Origin: Promethearchaeota archaeon
Lineage (GTDB): Archaea; Asgardarchaeota; Lokiarchaeia; Sigyniarchaeales; SOKP01
DNA length: 6,170 nt
Reading direction: 5' to 3'
NCBI GenBank assembly: GCA_030615145.1
Contig: JAUWZT010000204.1
Coordinates: forward strand, 1 to 6,170
The notes beneath the pieces are model-generated. The model was not told the origin of the DNA, did not search any database, and saw only the letters and a program-made list of their open reading frames with translations. Shown in pieces: positions 5,440 through 6,170 of this stretch (positions are counted from its first letter, which is position 1; the number at the start of each line of letters is the position of its first letter). The translations under genes and the position numbers were made by a program.

Positions 5440-5865
5440 TTATTCAGAAATGTTTGAATTCTCTATTAACTTTTTAACTTCATTGAATTCCTCAATAACC
5501 CAAGTATAAATAAATTCTTTTAATTCAGCAATATTGTCGCATTCAGACATTTTATCCTTTAAATCGTGATAAGGAAATCCAATTCGCGTATTCTGTAGGC
5601 GGGCAATTTCAAACCCAAATTTCAATAAAGAGTAACTAACGAGTTCTCTTATGAGGGGTGCTGTTAGTATTTTAAGATTTGATGATGTTACAAAACGAAA
5701 AACATCAAGAGTTATTTTTTCAGCATCTTGCTCTGAAAGTCTAGTTTCTTTTCGTAATGAATTATATATACGGATAGGTTCAAATCTTTTTTTTTTAACT
5801 TTTCCGGATTCTTTATCCTTGTATAACACTTCAGGTAAGGAATGAACAATTTTATTTTCAAACAT
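5440..5865 (-). CDS. Stand-alone ATP-cone domain protein related to the N-terminus of anaerobic ribonucleotide reductase
   Basis: A 141-residue protein. Residues about 12-90 form an ATP-cone: 'KVKKKRFEPIRIYNSLRKET', a helix with 'EQDAEKITLDVFRFV', then 'ILTAPLIRELV' and a final helix. The following 'NTRIGFPYHD' (92-101) resembles the stretch (TRIGMP-like) that joins the cone to the catalytic barrel in archaeal NrdD enzymes. The barrel, the glycyl-radical site and the zinc site are all absent. Instead there is a 35-residue helical tail (IAELKEFIYTWVIEEFNEVKKLI). It is not NrdR, which has an N-terminal zinc ribbon that is missing here. ATP-cones bind ATP/dATP and act as allosteric sensors, so a free-standing nucleotide sensor or detached regulatory subunit is inferred. 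A T10 run on the plus strand (5787-5796) encodes the KKK stretch and could cause slippage or a sequencing error, but the frame is intact. Confidence 0.75.
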   Translation of the reverse strand: MFENKIVHSLPEVLYKDKESGKVKKKRFEPIRIYNSLRKETRLSEQDAEKITLDVFRFVTSSNLKILTAPLIRELVSYSLLKFGFEIARLQNTRIGFPYHDLKDKMSECDNIAELKEFIYTWVIEEFNEVKKLIENSNISE

Positions 5866-6170
5866 AATAAAAAGTTAATTGTCTAAATAATAATTATTAA
5901 AAGAAAGTAATTATTTTAAAAAATTTTTATTTATCTTTTATTAAATCTTGTTAAAAACAATTTTTTTTTTTATTTAAAGTTCTCATCTTTATAGAATAAG
6001 GCATACTATAGAAAAATTATTGTTAATCTTGAAAATATTGATATATTAGAATTGATTTAGAAGAATTAAGAAAAATAAATATTTATCTTTTGATTTAATA
6101 GTAGCCTTACTTTGCCTAATATCTTTTAAATCTTGATGATAATCGAAAACACTTTAAAGAATTATGTCGA
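5866..6170. other. AT-rich intergenic region at the right edge, no confident gene
   Basis: These 305 bases hold very AT-rich sequence with stops in all frames. A possible TATA for the ATP-cone gene is TTTAAAAT on the minus strand (about 5914-5921), giving a leader near 25 nt. At 5948-5971 a small hairpin, TTGTT-AAA-AACAA, is followed by T11, a terminator-like element facing right with no obvious upstream plus-strand gene except the two-TM gene 530 bp away. At 6136 an ATG opens 11 codons that run off the edge (MIIENTLKNYV), which might be the start of another gene. On the minus strand an 18-codon frame ends near 6120. Neither edge frame is long enough to call. Confidence 0.5.

Larger units (their letters stand above)
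5056..5441 (+). repeat. Direct repeat copy 2: intact two-TM gene unit
   Basis: This is the complete version of the unit whose deleted form lies at 2985-3154. Conserved parts are AATTAGGTT (5059-5067), the block 5081-5176 covering the promoter and first codons, and the block 5407-5441 covering the last codons and about 24 bp past the stop. No terminal inverted repeats or target-site duplications are visible, so a transposon is not indicated. The similarity stops at about the stop codon of the converging ATP-cone gene. Confidence 0.85.

Noticed and set aside
2985..5441. Composite transposon flanked by insertion sequences
   Set aside because: The direct repeats carry no transposase, terminal inverted repeats or target-site duplications. 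Gene duplication and deletion explain them better.
5651..5845. Open frame of 64 codons on the plus strand
   Set aside because: It is antisense to the ATP-cone gene, whose domain is clear.
5440..5865. NrdR transcriptional repressor
   Set aside because: The ATP-cone would fit, but the N-terminal four-cysteine zinc ribbon of NrdR is absent and the linker after the cone is NrdD-like.
6136..6170. Start of a plus-strand gene at the right edge (ATG at 6136)
   Set aside because: Only 11 codons are visible, without an SD or a convincing TATA box, so it cannot be told from chance.

Overview
The window is AT-rich archaeal DNA, most likely from an Asgard archaeon of the Lokiarchaeia type. Four things point there: a Rag/Arf-like small GTPase with a C-terminal regulatory domain; a zinc-ribbon protein ending in a roadblock/LC7 domain; a NosD-type beta-helix surface protein with an Ig-like module and a 'GIPGYN...' membrane anchor of the kind common in lokiarchaeal secreted proteins; and archaeal TATA boxes with short leaders and oligo-T terminators. 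The lineage is inferred from gene content alone. No rRNA, tRNA, CRISPR array or transposase was seen.

Layout. Positions 1-974 (+) hold a Rag-like GTPase whose start codon begins one base before the window. Positions 1101-2165 (+) hold the zinc-ribbon/roadblock protein, with its own TATA box. Converging on it at 2184-2981 (-) is a solitary PD-(D/E)XK nuclease. Positions 2985-3296 carry a collapsed copy of a repeat and a 3' gene fragment that looks like a winged-helix regulator. Positions 3297-4880 (-) encode the large beta-helix surface protein. Positions 4881-5160 hold its promoter region, an operator-like cluster of inverted repeats and the start of a second, intact repeat copy. Inside that copy, 5172-5417 (+) encodes a two-TM protein. 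Converging on it is 5440-5865 (-), a stand-alone ATP-cone protein related to the N-terminus of anaerobic ribonucleotide reductase. The last 305 bases are AT-rich with no confident gene.

Two themes stand out. The left third is a GTPase/roadblock pair, plausibly a switch and a partner that binds it, analogous to Rag-Ragulator or MglA-MglB; this is inferred from domains and adjacency. The right part is accessory in character. The beta-helix gene lies between two direct copies of the two-TM gene unit. The left copy keeps the promoter, start codon and 3' end but has lost about 230 bp, so that the ATG is followed at once by TAG. This suggests duplication, deletion and cassette-like turnover of this segment.
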